64,000 nt of DNA from an uncultured Verrucomicrobiota bacterium (GTDB lineage: Bacteria; Verrucomicrobiota; Verrucomicrobiia; Limisphaerales; UBA9464): NCBI GenBank assembly GCA_903907995.1, contig CAIVQH010000012.1:1-64000 (forward strand). Reading direction: 5' to 3'. The notes under the pieces are model-generated. The model searched no databases, was not told where the DNA came from, and saw nothing but the letters and a program-made list of their open reading frames with translations. How positions within the stretch are numbered: position 1 is the stretch's first letter; every line of letters starts with the position of its first letter. Positions 54,894 to 63,758 of the stretch are shown here, one piece after another. A program made the position numbers and the translations under genes.

Positions 54894-55777
54894 TACCCTC
54901 CTTTTTTCCGCTTCCGCAGTTTGGGTACCTGGGTGCGCACGTAGTGAAAGAGATACTGCTGGGCGTACCCCGCGTTCGGCCCAAAGTAGGTCGCGGCGAA
55001 ATGCATCAGCCGTTTCGAAGTGGGCTGACGCTTTGGAAAATACAGCGTGCGTAGTGCCTTCAGCACCCACACATCCACCGGAAAGGCATCCTGCCGGCCG
55101 TAGGCGAAGAGCAGCACGCAGTCGGCGATCTTACGGCCGACGCCGGGAAAGCGCATCAGGCTGGCACGCGCGTTGTCGGTGGTCTGCTGGACAAGGGCGG
55201 CCAGCTCGACTTCCCGGGCGACCAGCATTTGCGCGGTGCCCCGGAGATACTTCGCGCGAAAGCCGAGTTTGCAGGCGCGCAGTTCCGCCTCCGAGGCTGC
55301 CGCCAGCCGATGGTAAGTTGGGAAAGCGAAGTGCGTCGTGCCCTCCGGTCCGATGATCGCTTCCCCGAAGCGCTCACACAGCAGCGCGACGCATTGCTGG
55401 ATCTGCACGATCTGCTTGGTCGAGCTGAGGATGAAGCTGGCGAGGCATTCCCACTGATCCTGGCGCAGCAGCCGGAGTCCGGGGCACGCTGTGGTCGCCG
55501 CGCGCAGGGGCGCATCGTCGGGAAAGCTGCCGAGGACAGCAGGCAAATCCACCGCCAACTGCAGGTAATCGGTAAGCCAGCCCCAGTCGTCCACGGGTGC
55601 TGTCGTCGTGGCGTGGAGACGATTTTCCTGGACGTGCAGGCGCACCCAGCGATTCCCGATGACGCCTTCATGGCCGTCGCCCATCTGCTTCCACCGAAAC
55701 GCCTGACCGCTCGTCAGGGTCGTGGCGAGATCGTAGTCCCGCAGCGGGAATTCGGCGTGAAACTCAGAGCTTTCCAC
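54893..55777 (-). CDS. 8-oxoguanine DNA glycosylase, OGG1-like
   Basis: 294 residues. An N-terminal OGG domain (LTSGQAFRWKQMGDG; VIGNRWVRLHV) precedes the HhH-GPD domain. The hairpin FPGVGRKIADCVLLFAY contains the catalytic lysine (GRKIADC), and FPVDVWV holds the conserved aspartate, as in human OGG1 (GTKVADC and VPVDVHM). It removes 8-oxoguanine from DNA with lyase activity. It starts 14 nt inside the end of the upstream PAP2-GT39 gene, so the two are likely cotranscribed. Confidence 0.9.
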   Translation of the reverse strand: MESSEFHAEFPLRDYDLATTLTSGQAFRWKQMGDGHEGVIGNRWVRLHVQENRLHATTTAPVDDWGWLTDYLQLAVDLPAVLGSFPDDAPLRAATTACPGLRLLRQDQWECLASFILSSTKQIVQIQQCVALLCERFGEAIIGPEGTTHFAFPTYHRLAAASEAELRACKLGFRAKYLRGTAQMLVAREVELAALVQQTTDNARASLMRFPGVGRKIADCVLLFAYGRQDAFPVDVWVLKALRTLYFPKRQPTSKRLMHFAATYFGPNAGYAQQYLFHYVRTQVPKLRKRKKGG

Positions 55778-57950
55778 GGCAGGCGAAAAGTTGGACCTGA
55801 TGCGAGGCCCGGCCGGGATCTGCCACCTTGAACAGACCCAGGCTCTTCACGCTGGTGAACTCGGTCAGCAGCCGTGGCGGAATGGCGGCCTCGGTTTCCG
55901 TACCCAGAACGTAGATGGCGTTTTCGCCGTGACGTTGGTCGTAGCGGTACTCAGGCCAAAACCAGAGCTGGTTTTCCGGCACATCGCTGGACCGGACCGT
56001 GACGAGCGGACGGCCGGTGCCGACGGTGGCCTTGGCTTCCGGCAGGTAAAAGCTGAGCAGTCCGGCGCGTCCGTAGTGGTCGGCAATGATAAAGGTGGGA
56101 TGCCCATCGGCCACTTCGAGAGCGGTGCGCTGTTCGCCGACCACGGCGGCGAGTTTGCGATAGCCGCGCACGCGATTGAGCGGGTCCATGCTGAGGGGCA
56201 ACGACCAGCCGCTGATCTTGCTGACCAGTTTGGTTTCATGCAGCAGCACCACCACCGGAAGCCCCACGCCCAGCCCAAGCCCCAGCAGCCAGCGACCGGC
56301 CCGTGAGTCGCGGTGAACGTGCCAATACAGCGCGGCCAGCATCAGCAGCGGTGCCGCCGCCGGGGCGATCCAGTTCGGCTGTACCCGGGCGCGCAGCGTG
56401 TAGGCGAAGTAAAACAGGAACACCGGAGCACCGAGGCAGAAGAGGTAGCGCAGCAGCATTTCCGGCGGATCGCCTCCGGTCGGAGGCCGCTTGTTGTCCG
56501 TCGCCTTCATGGCCGGGTCGCGCCAGAACGCAACGGCCGCCCACACGACGGCGATGAACAGGAACGGATTCAGCAACGCCGGCACGGTGAAGAGGAAATC
56601 CCAAAAAAACCGGAGGGTAGGCTGCCAGGCTGAGGACAGGCCGCCTCGGTCACTCACGTGGTGTACGGTGATCCAGTCGTGCTGCGCATTCCATACGACG
56701 ACCGGCAGCGTGCAGAGCAGGTTGACCAGCAGGGCCAGCCACGGGCCGGGCCGCCGCAACTGCGCGCGGGCCGGTGGCCAGAGCAGGAAGAAGATGCCGA
56801 AGGACGCCCACAGAAAGGGCGAGCTGTACTTGCTCAGAAACGCCCCGCCCCACCAGAGCCCGGTGGTCACCCATTGCCGGGTGGAATTCTCGGTAATCGC
56901 GCGCCACCCGCTGATCAGCGCCGCCGTCCAGCAGAGCACCAGCAGCGGGTCGATCGTGATCAGGATACTGCCCACGCTCAGCAGCGGCGTGGCCGTCACC
57001 GCGAGCAGTAACAGAAACCCGGTCTTGGCGTTGGCGTAGCGGGTGACAAAGCGCAGCATCATCACCCCGAGCACGGCGGCGATGACGGGGGACAGGAGCC
57101 GCGCACCCAGTTCGGTGTCGCCGAAGATGTGGGTGCCGACCCAGTGCGCCAGCGCGATGCCCGGGGGTTTCGAGTAGTACGACAGCGCCAGATGCTTCGA
57201 CCAGAGCCACTGGTACGCCTCGTCCTCGCTGAGCTCGATGATGCCGGCACCCAGATAGCAGATGCGGACGAACAGCAGCAGGCCGATCAGCGCATACCCG
57301 GCGCGCAGCCAGTGTGACTGCGTGGCCTCCGTGTCCGCCGGATCGGCCGGCAACGGGTCTCTCCGCAGCGACGGCAGGCGAGCATACCACAGCGGGAAAT
57401 AGCGCCTTCCCACCACTCCCCAGGCGGCGTCCACGACGAATGTTCCAGCCACTCCGGCGAACGCCCCGAAGGCCCAGCCACCGAGGACATCCGAGGGATA
57501 ATGCACGCCGTTATAACACCGGGAGATGCCGACGCAGGCGGCGAGCGGCACCATGAAACGCCAGCTGCGTCGCCAGAAGAGGATCGCCACGGCGGCGGCA
57601 CAGGCACTGTTGGCCGAGTGCCCGCTGGGAAAGGACTTCCGGTCGCCGCCCGCACCCACGCGGCGATTCGTTTCGGGATGGGTGACGTAAGGCCGCGGCC
57701 GGGCGACCGCCTTTTTGACCGGGTTGAACAGCAGGCTGTCACCGAGCCACAGCGACAGGGCGAGCACGACGACAAAGCAGCGTCCCTTGGCTCCGCAACG
57801 GGTGAGCAGCCAGATGGCGACACCGATGATCAGCGGCAGCGAGTAGCTGTTGCCGCTGAGGAACAGCATGAGCCAATCGAAGACCGGATTCGACAACGTG
57901 TGGTTGATGAAGCGGAATACGGAGAGATCAAGGGCGACTAGCCAATCCAT
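55764..57950 (-). CDS. PAP2 phosphatase fused to a GT39-type membrane glycosyltransferase
   Basis: 728 residues. Residues about 1-175 form a PAP2 lipid-phosphatase domain with all three motifs: KKAVARPRP (79-87), PSGHS (108-112) and SRCYNGVHYPSD (143-153). Residues about 215-700 form a multi-spanning GT39/PMT-type domain. This contains the early acidic motif ELSEDEAYQWLWSKHLALSYYSKPPGIA, many hydrophobic helices and a C-terminal soluble part. GT39 enzymes use polyprenyl-phosphate sugars; PAP2 proteins release polyprenyl phosphate. The fusion would couple glycosyl transfer with carrier recycling in the membrane (inference). Confidence 0.88.
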   Translation of the reverse strand: MDWLVALDLSVFRFINHTLSNPVFDWLMLFLSGNSYSLPLIIGVAIWLLTRCGAKGRCFVVVLALSLWLGDSLLFNPVKKAVARPRPYVTHPETNRRVGAGGDRKSFPSGHSANSACAAAVAILFWRRSWRFMVPLAACVGISRCYNGVHYPSDVLGGWAFGAFAGVAGTFVVDAAWGVVGRRYFPLWYARLPSLRRDPLPADPADTEATQSHWLRAGYALIGLLLFVRICYLGAGIIELSEDEAYQWLWSKHLALSYYSKPPGIALAHWVGTHIFGDTELGARLLSPVIAAVLGVMMLRFVTRYANAKTGFLLLLAVTATPLLSVGSILITIDPLLVLCWTAALISGWRAITENSTRQWVTTGLWWGGAFLSKYSSPFLWASFGIFFLLWPPARAQLRRPGPWLALLVNLLCTLPVVVWNAQHDWITVHHVSDRGGLSSAWQPTLRFFWDFLFTVPALLNPFLFIAVVWAAVAFWRDPAMKATDNKRPPTGGDPPEMLLRYLFCLGAPVFLFYFAYTLRARVQPNWIAPAAAPLLMLAALYWHVHRDSRAGRWLLGLGLGVGLPVVVLLHETKLVSKISGWSLPLSMDPLNRVRGYRKLAAVVGEQRTALEVADGHPTFIIADHYGRAGLLSFYLPEAKATVGTGRPLVTVRSSDVPENQLWFWPEYRYDQRHGENAIYVLGTETEAAIPPRLLTEFTSVKSLGLFKVADPGRASHQVQLFACRGKL

Positions 57951-58063
57951 GTGGCGACAAATCTAGCGGGAGGACGGGGCTGTGACAGGCGGAATCGTGC
58001 GGGAGGAGACCGGAGCGGCCTTGCGGCCGGGCGTCAGGAGACAGGAGAAGACGGGAGAGGGCT

Positions 58064-58906
58064 TCAGGCTTTCTGGATGATTTCCCGTCGATAGGCGAGA
58101 TGCAGGTCCTTCGTTAACGGGGATTCCCGCAGGGGAATGCCATCGAGCGCGATGGCCGGCACGATTTCCAGCGAGCTGGTCGTGAGGAAAACCCCTTCCG
58201 CCTGCTGCAGCTGCCAGAGGCGGCAGCTCCGCTCCGCCGTCGGCAGGCCGAGCTGGCCCGCGAGTTCGAGCACGAAGGCCCGCGTCACACCGGCCAGGAG
58301 GCCCTCCGCGAGCGGCGTGGTGCAGAGGACGCCGTTCTCGATCCAGAACAGGTTGCTGCTGGCGGCCTCGGCGAAGCGGCCGTCGGTGTTCAGCAGCAGC
58401 GCCTCGTCCGCCCCGCGCTCCTCCGCCTCGGCGCGGGACAGCACCTGCGCGAGCTTGTTGGCGGTCTTGAACGTGGCCAGCCGGTCACCCGCCGGAATGC
58501 GGAACGACGAGGTAATGAGCTTCCAGCGGGCGGGGCTCTCCGGAGAGACGTCCGGCGCGGGATGCAACGTCATGACGAGCGTCGGCGAATCCGCGCCCTT
58601 GGGAGAATAGCCGCGCGGCCCGACTCCGCGCGAGAGGTTGAGGCGCAGCGTGGCTTCAGGAAGCCCGTTTCGCGCCACCACTTCGACGGCGGCGGCGGTA
58701 AGCTCTGTGGCGGTGAAAGGAATCCGGATGCCGAGGAACTTCGCGCCCATGTGCAGCCGTTCCAGATGCTGGGGCCAGCGAAAGGGTTTGCCGGCGTAGA
58801 TTCGGACCGCTTCGAAGAGCCCATCCCCGTACAGGAATGAGCGGTCGAATACGGAGACCTTGGCCTCCGCTTCGGGAACGAACTGGCCGTTGAGGAAGAC
58901 AGTCAT
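58064..58906 (-). CDS. Aminotransferase class IV, probable aminodeoxychorismate lyase (PabC)
   Basis: 280 residues: MTVFLNGQFVPEAEAKVSVFDRSFLYGDGLFEAVRIY is the class-IV start. The catalytic Lys147 is in TFKTANKLAQ. The glutamate of FAEAASSNLFW and GVTRAFVLELA complete the PLP site. Class IV includes IlvE, D-amino-acid transaminase and PabC. The gene just upstream on the same strand is PabB, so PabC (which forms 4-aminobenzoate) is the best reading. Sequence alone does not exclude a branched-chain or D-amino-acid activity. Confidence 0.8.
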   Translation of the reverse strand: MTVFLNGQFVPEAEAKVSVFDRSFLYGDGLFEAVRIYAGKPFRWPQHLERLHMGAKFLGIRIPFTATELTAAAVEVVARNGLPEATLRLNLSRGVGPRGYSPKGADSPTLVMTLHPAPDVSPESPARWKLITSSFRIPAGDRLATFKTANKLAQVLSRAEAEERGADEALLLNTDGRFAEAASSNLFWIENGVLCTTPLAEGLLAGVTRAFVLELAGQLGLPTAERSCRLWQLQQAEGVFLTTSSLEIVPAIALDGIPLRESPLTKDLHLAYRREIIQKA

Positions 58907-59044
58907 TTTTTAAAACCGCTGATCTGCGCTGATCTCCCTGAAGGGCAGGAAGCAGGCGAAAGGAGACATTGGTTGTCGCCGCCGGACATCGAACCCTCCG
59001 ATGCCGGCTACATCGTGTTCGGATCTATTGGTGAGTCGTTGACT
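58907..59044. other. Non-coding gap between pabC-like and pabB, left part
   Basis: No gene is seen. The region is followed by a MITE-like repeat. It separates the two genes by 366 nt in total, so cotranscription is possible but not certain. Confidence 0.4.
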
Positions 59045-59209
59045 CCCTTCCCCCTCACCCCGGCCATCTCCCTTGGGGAGAGGGAGAATTGCCGGCTGCT
59101 TCCGGGCGGGACCAGACGCAGGAGTTGCCGGAAGCCCATTCAGATCACATGGGAAGCCGCCCTGCTTTCCCCTCTCCCCAAGGGAGAGGGTTAGGGTGAG
59201 GGGGAAGGG
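59045..59209. repeat. MITE-like element with 43-bp imperfect terminal inverted repeats
   Basis: The left arm begins CCCTTCCCCCTCACCCCGGC and continues to CTTGGGGAGAGGGA (59045-59087). The right arm is TTTCCCCTCTCCCCAAGGGA to GGGTGAGGGGGAAGGG (59167-59209). The arms match in inverse orientation over about 40 positions with a few differences and enclose an 80-nt core. It has no coding capacity. The size and arrangement fit a miniature inverted-repeat element. Confidence 0.75.
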
Positions 59210-59272
59210 CACGCGAATACCTCCAGGACCGGTTTTCCAAATGATTCTCATGCTTTTGATCATCGTTGCAGT

Positions 59273-60721
59273 CTAGCGCCGATCCGTGGAGATCAGTGGT
59301 TTCCCTTCTCGGTTGAGTTCCAGCGCCGCCAGCAACCCGCCTGCCTTGGCCAGGGTCTCGTCGTATTCCGCCTCGGGTCTGGAGTCGGCGACGATGCCGG
59401 CGCCGACGTGAAACCAAGCTGTCCCGTCGCGCACCACGGCGGTGCGGATGGTGATGCTCAGCTCGCTCTCGCGGTTGAAGCCGAGGTAGCCGTGGCAGCC
59501 GCAGTACGGGCCACGCGCGACCGGCTCCAGCTCGTCGATGATCTCCATCGCGCGGATCTTCGGGGCGCCGGTGATGCTGCCGCCGGGGAAGCAGGCCGCC
59601 AGCGCGTCGAGATGCGTGATGCCGGCGCGCAGCCGGCCCTCGACGGTCGAGACGAGATGCTGCACCTGGGGATAGCGTTCGAGGCGGACCAGCTCGGGCA
59701 CCTGCACCGAGCCGTATTCGCAGACGCGGCCCAGATCGTTGCGGAGCAGGTCGGTGATCATCACCAGTTCGGCCATTTCCTTCTCGCTGCGCTGCAACTC
59801 GTAGGTGAGCTGGGCATCGCGCTGCGGATCGGCACTGCGTGGGCGCGTGCCCTTGATCGGCCGCGTGAGAATGTGGCTGCCGCTCAGCCGCAGAAACAGT
59901 TCGGGCGAGGATGACACGACCGAAAAATCCCCGCAGTCGAAGAACGCCGAAAACGGGGCCGGTGAGACCGTGGAAAGCCGCTCGAAATAATCCCATCCGC
60001 CGACCGGGCACGGTGCGCTGAGCCGTTGGGCCAGGTTTACCTGATAGATGTCACCCGCATGGATGTAGCGCAGGGCGCGTTGCACCGCGTTGAGAAAATC
60101 CGCGCGACTGAGCGAGGAAGTGACCTTGGGCCGGACGGTGGGTTGAGGCTCCGGGCTCCGCTTTTCCGGGGAGGCTTCTTCAGCGGCAAGCCGCTCGCGC
60201 CACCAATTGAGCTGGCCGCGCGCGCGCGCCTCGTTGCGAGAGCCATCGGCCGCCAGGCCGGTGGCGACCACCCAGGTCTTGCCCAGCAGATGATCGAACA
60301 CCACGAGGCTGGCGTGGAAACCAAGATGGCAGTCGGGCAGCTCGAGATCGTTGACCGCCCGCCGCGTCAGGCGGGGCTCGACGAACTGCTTCAGGTCGTA
60401 GCCCCAGTAGCCGAAGCAGCCGCCGAGCGGGAAGGGGAAGTCGAGATCGTCCAGCAGCTCGTAGGCGGCGAGCAGCGGCGCGAGGTGCTGCCACGGGTTG
60501 CCAAACTGCTCCACGACCCGGCCATCGGCGAAGCGGGTGAAGCAGTCGGTGCCGGAGGAGCGGAAGGTGAGAAATGGCCGGGCCGCGACGAATGAGTACC
60601 GGGCGCTGGGCACGTCAAACGAACCGGTGCGCAGCAGCACCAGACCCGGCTCACGGTGCAGCGACGCCGCGAGCGACTCGGGCGTGTGGTGCGTGGCGGC
60701 TTCTTCGACGAGGGCGCGCAT
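59273..60721 (-). CDS. pabB: Aminodeoxychorismate synthase component I
   Basis: 482 residues. The C-terminal chorismate-binding domain contains RYIHAGDIYQVNLAQRL, the PabB-specific PIKGTRPR (lysine where anthranilate synthases have PIAGT), ELVMITDLLRNDLGRV, HLVSTVEGRL and FPGGSITGAPKIRAMEII. The N-terminal half (FGYWGYDLKQFVEP) is the usual tryptophan-pocket domain. It makes 4-amino-4-deoxychorismate for folate synthesis, needing an amidotransferase (PabA) that is not in the window. Confidence 0.93.
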   Translation of the reverse strand: MRALVEEAATHHTPESLAASLHREPGLVLLRTGSFDVPSARYSFVAARPFLTFRSSGTDCFTRFADGRVVEQFGNPWQHLAPLLAAYELLDDLDFPFPLGGCFGYWGYDLKQFVEPRLTRRAVNDLELPDCHLGFHASLVVFDHLLGKTWVVATGLAADGSRNEARARGQLNWWRERLAAEEASPEKRSPEPQPTVRPKVTSSLSRADFLNAVQRALRYIHAGDIYQVNLAQRLSAPCPVGGWDYFERLSTVSPAPFSAFFDCGDFSVVSSSPELFLRLSGSHILTRPIKGTRPRSADPQRDAQLTYELQRSEKEMAELVMITDLLRNDLGRVCEYGSVQVPELVRLERYPQVQHLVSTVEGRLRAGITHLDALAACFPGGSITGAPKIRAMEIIDELEPVARGPYCGCHGYLGFNRESELSITIRTAVVRDGTAWFHVGAGIVADSRPEAEYDETLAKAGGLLAALELNREGKPLISTDRR

Positions 60722-60796
60722 CGGATATCCCCGACGCTGGCGGATGCGGGAGTTGCGTCAATCCCGGACCGGCCTCTAGCCTTTGGCCACTTACCG

Positions 60797-61603
60797 ATGA
60801 ACTTATTTGATCTGACGGGTGAAGTGGCCGTGGTCATTGGCGGCACGGGTGTTCTGGGCGGCACACTGGCCGAAGGGCTGGCATCGGCCGGCGCGGCGGT
60901 TGCCATCATCGGCCGCAACGCCGAACGCGGCGAGGCGCGGGTGGCGGCCATCCGCAAGGCCGGCGGACAGGGCCTGTTTGTGGCCGCCGATGCCGTCAGC
61001 CGGGACGATCTGAAGGCCGCCCAATCCGCTATCCGCGCGGCGCTGGGCCAGCCCACGATCCTGATCAACGCTGCCGGCGGCAACGACCCGAAGGCCACGG
61101 TCACGGACACCAACAAGTTCGAGGACCTTTCTCTGGAGGCCTGGCGTGGGAATTTCGACCTGAACCTCGTGGGCGGTGTGCTGCTGCCGTGCCAGGAGTT
61201 TGGCCCGGCGATGTGCGCGGCGGGGCGGGGGAGCATCATCAACATCGCGAGCGTCTCGGCCCACATCCCGTTGTCACGCGTGGTGAGCTACTCGGCGGCC
61301 AAGGCGGCGGTGCTCAGTCTGACCCAATTTCTGGCGCGGGAATGGGCGCCGCGCGGCGTGCGGGTGAACTCGCTTACGCCCGGCTTCTTCCCGGCCGAAC
61401 AGAACCGCAAGCTGCTCTTTAACGACGACGGCTCGCCGACCGCGCGCACGAAGGCCATCTGGGGCCACACACCGATGGGCCGCTTCGGCAAGTCCGAGGA
61501 ACTAGTCGGCGCGGCGGTGTTTCTCGCGAGCGCGAAAGCCAGTTCCTTCGTGACCGGAAGCGATGTGAAGGTGGACGGAGGCTTTTTGGCGCAGACGATT
61601 TGA
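60797..61603 (+). CDS. Short-chain dehydrogenase/reductase (SDR), sugar-acid type
   Basis: 268 residues from ATG 60797. The Rossmann motif GGTGVLGG (a variant of TGxxxGxG) is at 15-22, NAAG at 91-94, and the catalytic serine is in INIASVSAHIP. The dyad Tyr165-x3-Lys169 is in VSYSAAKAA, and NSLTPGFFPAEQNRKLLF closes the substrate lid. The wording LNLVGGVLLPCQEFGPAM and the lid resemble SDRs annotated as D-mannonate oxidoreductases, so a fructuronate/mannonate-type reaction is possible but not proven. The next gene begins 2 nt later. Confidence 0.88.
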   Translation: MNLFDLTGEVAVVIGGTGVLGGTLAEGLASAGAAVAIIGRNAERGEARVAAIRKAGGQGLFVAADAVSRDDLKAAQSAIRAALGQPTILINAAGGNDPKATVTDTNKFEDLSLEAWRGNFDLNLVGGVLLPCQEFGPAMCAAGRGSIINIASVSAHIPLSRVVSYSAAKAAVLSLTQFLAREWAPRGVRVNSLTPGFFPAEQNRKLLFNDDGSPTARTKAIWGHTPMGRFGKSEELVGAAVFLASAKASSFVTGSDVKVDGGFLAQTI

Positions 61604-61605
61604 AA

Positions 61606-62892
61606 ATGTTAGATTCCTCAGACATGAGCACGAAGGGATACATCGGCGGCGTGACCGCCACGGACGGCCTCGTGACCGAGGCGCAGGTCAGCGAGTTGAT
61701 TTCGACAGCCTGCCCCGCGTCGGATTACCGTGGCAAAAAGCTGCTCTTCATCATCCCGGATGGCACGCGCACGGCGCCCATCGGGATGATGTTCAAGCTG
61801 CTCTTCTCGCAACTCGGTGGTGGCGCGGCGGCGTTCGACATCCTGGTCGCACTGGGCACGCATCCGCCGATGCCCGACGAGGCAATCTGCGAGCGGTTGG
61901 AGATCACGATGGAGGAGTGGCGCAGCCAGTACACCAAGGTCCGCTTCTTCAACCACGAGTGGGACAACCCCGCCGCGCTCCAGTCGCTCGGCACCATCCC
62001 GGCGGACGAAATCCGGGCACTTTCGGGTGGCCTGTTCGCGATGGATGTGCCGGTGACGATCAACCGGCGCGTGTTTGACTACGACGAGATCATCATCCTC
62101 GGCCCGGTGTTTCCGCACGAGGTCGTCGGCATGAGTGGCGGCAACAAGTACCTGTTCCCTGGCGTGAGCGGGGCGGAAATCCTGAATTTCTTCCACTGGC
62201 TCGGCGCGGTCGTCAGCAACATGGGCATCATCGGCAACAAGCACACGCCGGTGCGTGCGGTGGTGGACCGGGCGGGGGCGATGGTGAAGGTGCCGAAGAA
62301 ATGCTTCGCGCTGGTCGTGAAGGGCAGCGGCGCGGTCGGCGTGTTTGCCGGTACGCCCGAGGCGGCCTGGGACAAGGCGGCTAATCTCTCGGCGCAGCAT
62401 CACATCATTTGGAAGGACCGTCCGTTCCACACGATCCTGTCCTGCGCGCCGAAGATGTACGACGAGCTGTGGGTGGGGGCGAAGTGCATGTACAAGCTGG
62501 AGCCGGTGCTGGCCGATGGCGGTGAACTGATCATCTACGCGCCCCATTTGCATGAGGTCAGCGTGGTGCATGGCAAGTTCATCCGGCAGGTGGGCTACCA
62601 CTGCCGCGACTACTTCCTGAAGCAATGGGACCGCTTCAAGGACATGCCGTGGGGTTCGCTGGCGCATTGCACGCATGTTTTCGGCGGCGGCACCTTTGAA
62701 AATGGCGTCGAGAAACCCCGCGTGCGGGTGACCCTGGCGACGGGAATTCCCGAGGCGGTCTGCCGCGAGATCAACCTGGGCTATCGCGACTGGCGTAGCA
62801 TCCGGGTGGAGGACTACGCCAACCGTGAGGAGGAGGGCGTGCTGCTGGTGCCAAAGGCGGGGGAGCAGCTCTACAAATTGCGTCCTTCCTAA
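61606..62892 (+). CDS. LarA-like (lactate-racemase domain, DUF2088) protein
   Basis: 428 residues from ATG 61606; ATG 61624 (MSTKGYIGG) is an alternative. The LarA family signatures are present: IIPDGTRTAP (the D-TRxxP-like loop), VALGTHPPMPDEAI (catalytic-region histidine), HEVVGMSGGNKYLFPGVSG (Ni-cofactor-binding region, with a lysine in GNKY) and IIGNKHTPVR. LarA enzymes use a nickel-pincer cofactor to racemise or epimerise 2-hydroxyacids. The pairing with an SDR suggests a sugar-acid epimerase/oxidoreductase couple. No cofactor-synthesis genes (LarB, LarC, LarE) are seen here. Confidence 0.85.
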   Translation: MLDSSDMSTKGYIGGVTATDGLVTEAQVSELISTACPASDYRGKKLLFIIPDGTRTAPIGMMFKLLFSQLGGGAAAFDILVALGTHPPMPDEAICERLEITMEEWRSQYTKVRFFNHEWDNPAALQSLGTIPADEIRALSGGLFAMDVPVTINRRVFDYDEIIILGPVFPHEVVGMSGGNKYLFPGVSGAEILNFFHWLGAVVSNMGIIGNKHTPVRAVVDRAGAMVKVPKKCFALVVKGSGAVGVFAGTPEAAWDKAANLSAQHHIIWKDRPFHTILSCAPKMYDELWVGAKCMYKLEPVLADGGELIIYAPHLHEVSVVHGKFIRQVGYHCRDYFLKQWDRFKDMPWGSLAHCTHVFGGGTFENGVEKPRVRVTLATGIPEAVCREINLGYRDWRSIRVEDYANREEEGVLLVPKAGEQLYKLRPS

Positions 62893-62971
62893 ATCAGACT
62901 AGGGAAAGGGAAGTGCTGGCATGTCGCGGCTGAACCCGCTATCAGGATCAACAGATCGCGGGACCGCATCC

Positions 62972-63667
62972 ATGTCCGATTCCAAACCTCAGTTCGCCTC
63001 GTTCCAGGACGCCTATTGTGCGGCCTATCGCTGGAAGCCGGAACAGTATGGCTGGTCCGTTTTCCGCCGCTGCCTGCACCGGCATGCGCGGCTGGTGGCC
63101 GGGCCGTTCCGGCTGTGGAACCCGAGTTTTTTCCAGGCGGATTTTGAAGTGATCACCGCCATCGGACGCGCCACCACCCAGCTGGAACTCCAGGTGCTGA
63201 TCGATGAATTTGAGAACCGTCGCGTGGTCGAGCGCGACCTGCTGCACGCCACCTTTCGCATCCGGCTTTCCAATTACCGCCTGACGGAAACGTTCATGGA
63301 CCTGGTGCCCCTGCTGAAGCCGGCACCGACGGCCGCGATTCCGGAGAACGGCGCCCAGGTTTCCCTCGCGCCCAGCCGGGAAGTGTCCGATTCGGCCATT
63401 CTGGCGCTGCGCCGGCTCAAGCGGTTCCACACGGCGGTGGTCGCGGGCATCTCCCTGGCTGAGGCGGCGGCGGATGCCGGCATCTCCTTGGACGAAATCG
63501 GACCGCAGATCGAGCGCCACAAGGCGGGACGGCCCGAACTGATCTGGCTGGGTGAATACCTTGCGCAGATCGCCAAGGTGACGGAACTGCGGGAGGAAAA
63601 CGACCGCCTCATGCGGCTGACCGCGGACCTGACCCGGAAGCTGATCCAGCCCACGGCTGACAAATAG
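62972..63667 (+). CDS. Unnamed verrucomicrobial family protein (member 2), with C-terminal extension
   Basis: 231 residues from ATG 62972. The first 115 residues share the family pattern seen in members 1 and 3: FQDAYCAAYRWKPEQYGWSVFRRCL, WNPSFFQADFEVITAIGRATTQLELQVL and RIRLSNYRLTETF. The rest (about 130-231) is a separate helical region with LRRLKRFHTAVVAGISLAEAAADAGISLDEI (helix-turn-helix-like) and a coiled-coil tail ELREENDRLMRLTADLTRKL. I do not recognise a named domain. It starts 79 nt after the LarA-like gene; a regulatory role is a guess. Confidence 0.7.
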   Translation: MSDSKPQFASFQDAYCAAYRWKPEQYGWSVFRRCLHRHARLVAGPFRLWNPSFFQADFEVITAIGRATTQLELQVLIDEFENRRVVERDLLHATFRIRLSNYRLTETFMDLVPLLKPAPTAAIPENGAQVSLAPSREVSDSAILALRRLKRFHTAVVAGISLAEAAADAGISLDEIGPQIERHKAGRPELIWLGEYLAQIAKVTELREENDRLMRLTADLTRKLIQPTADK

Positions 63668-63758
63668 CCCTCTCCGTATTCCCGCGATAGCCGGGCCATA
63701 CGAAAGTTGGTTTGCATCCGGCTGGCCTTATGCGGGAACTTCTGCGCGTACAAAAAAC

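Noticed and set aside
58030-58063. CAGGAGACAGGAGAAGACGGG tract after the pabC-like gene
   Set aside because: Purine-rich tract without clear arms or exact repeat unit.
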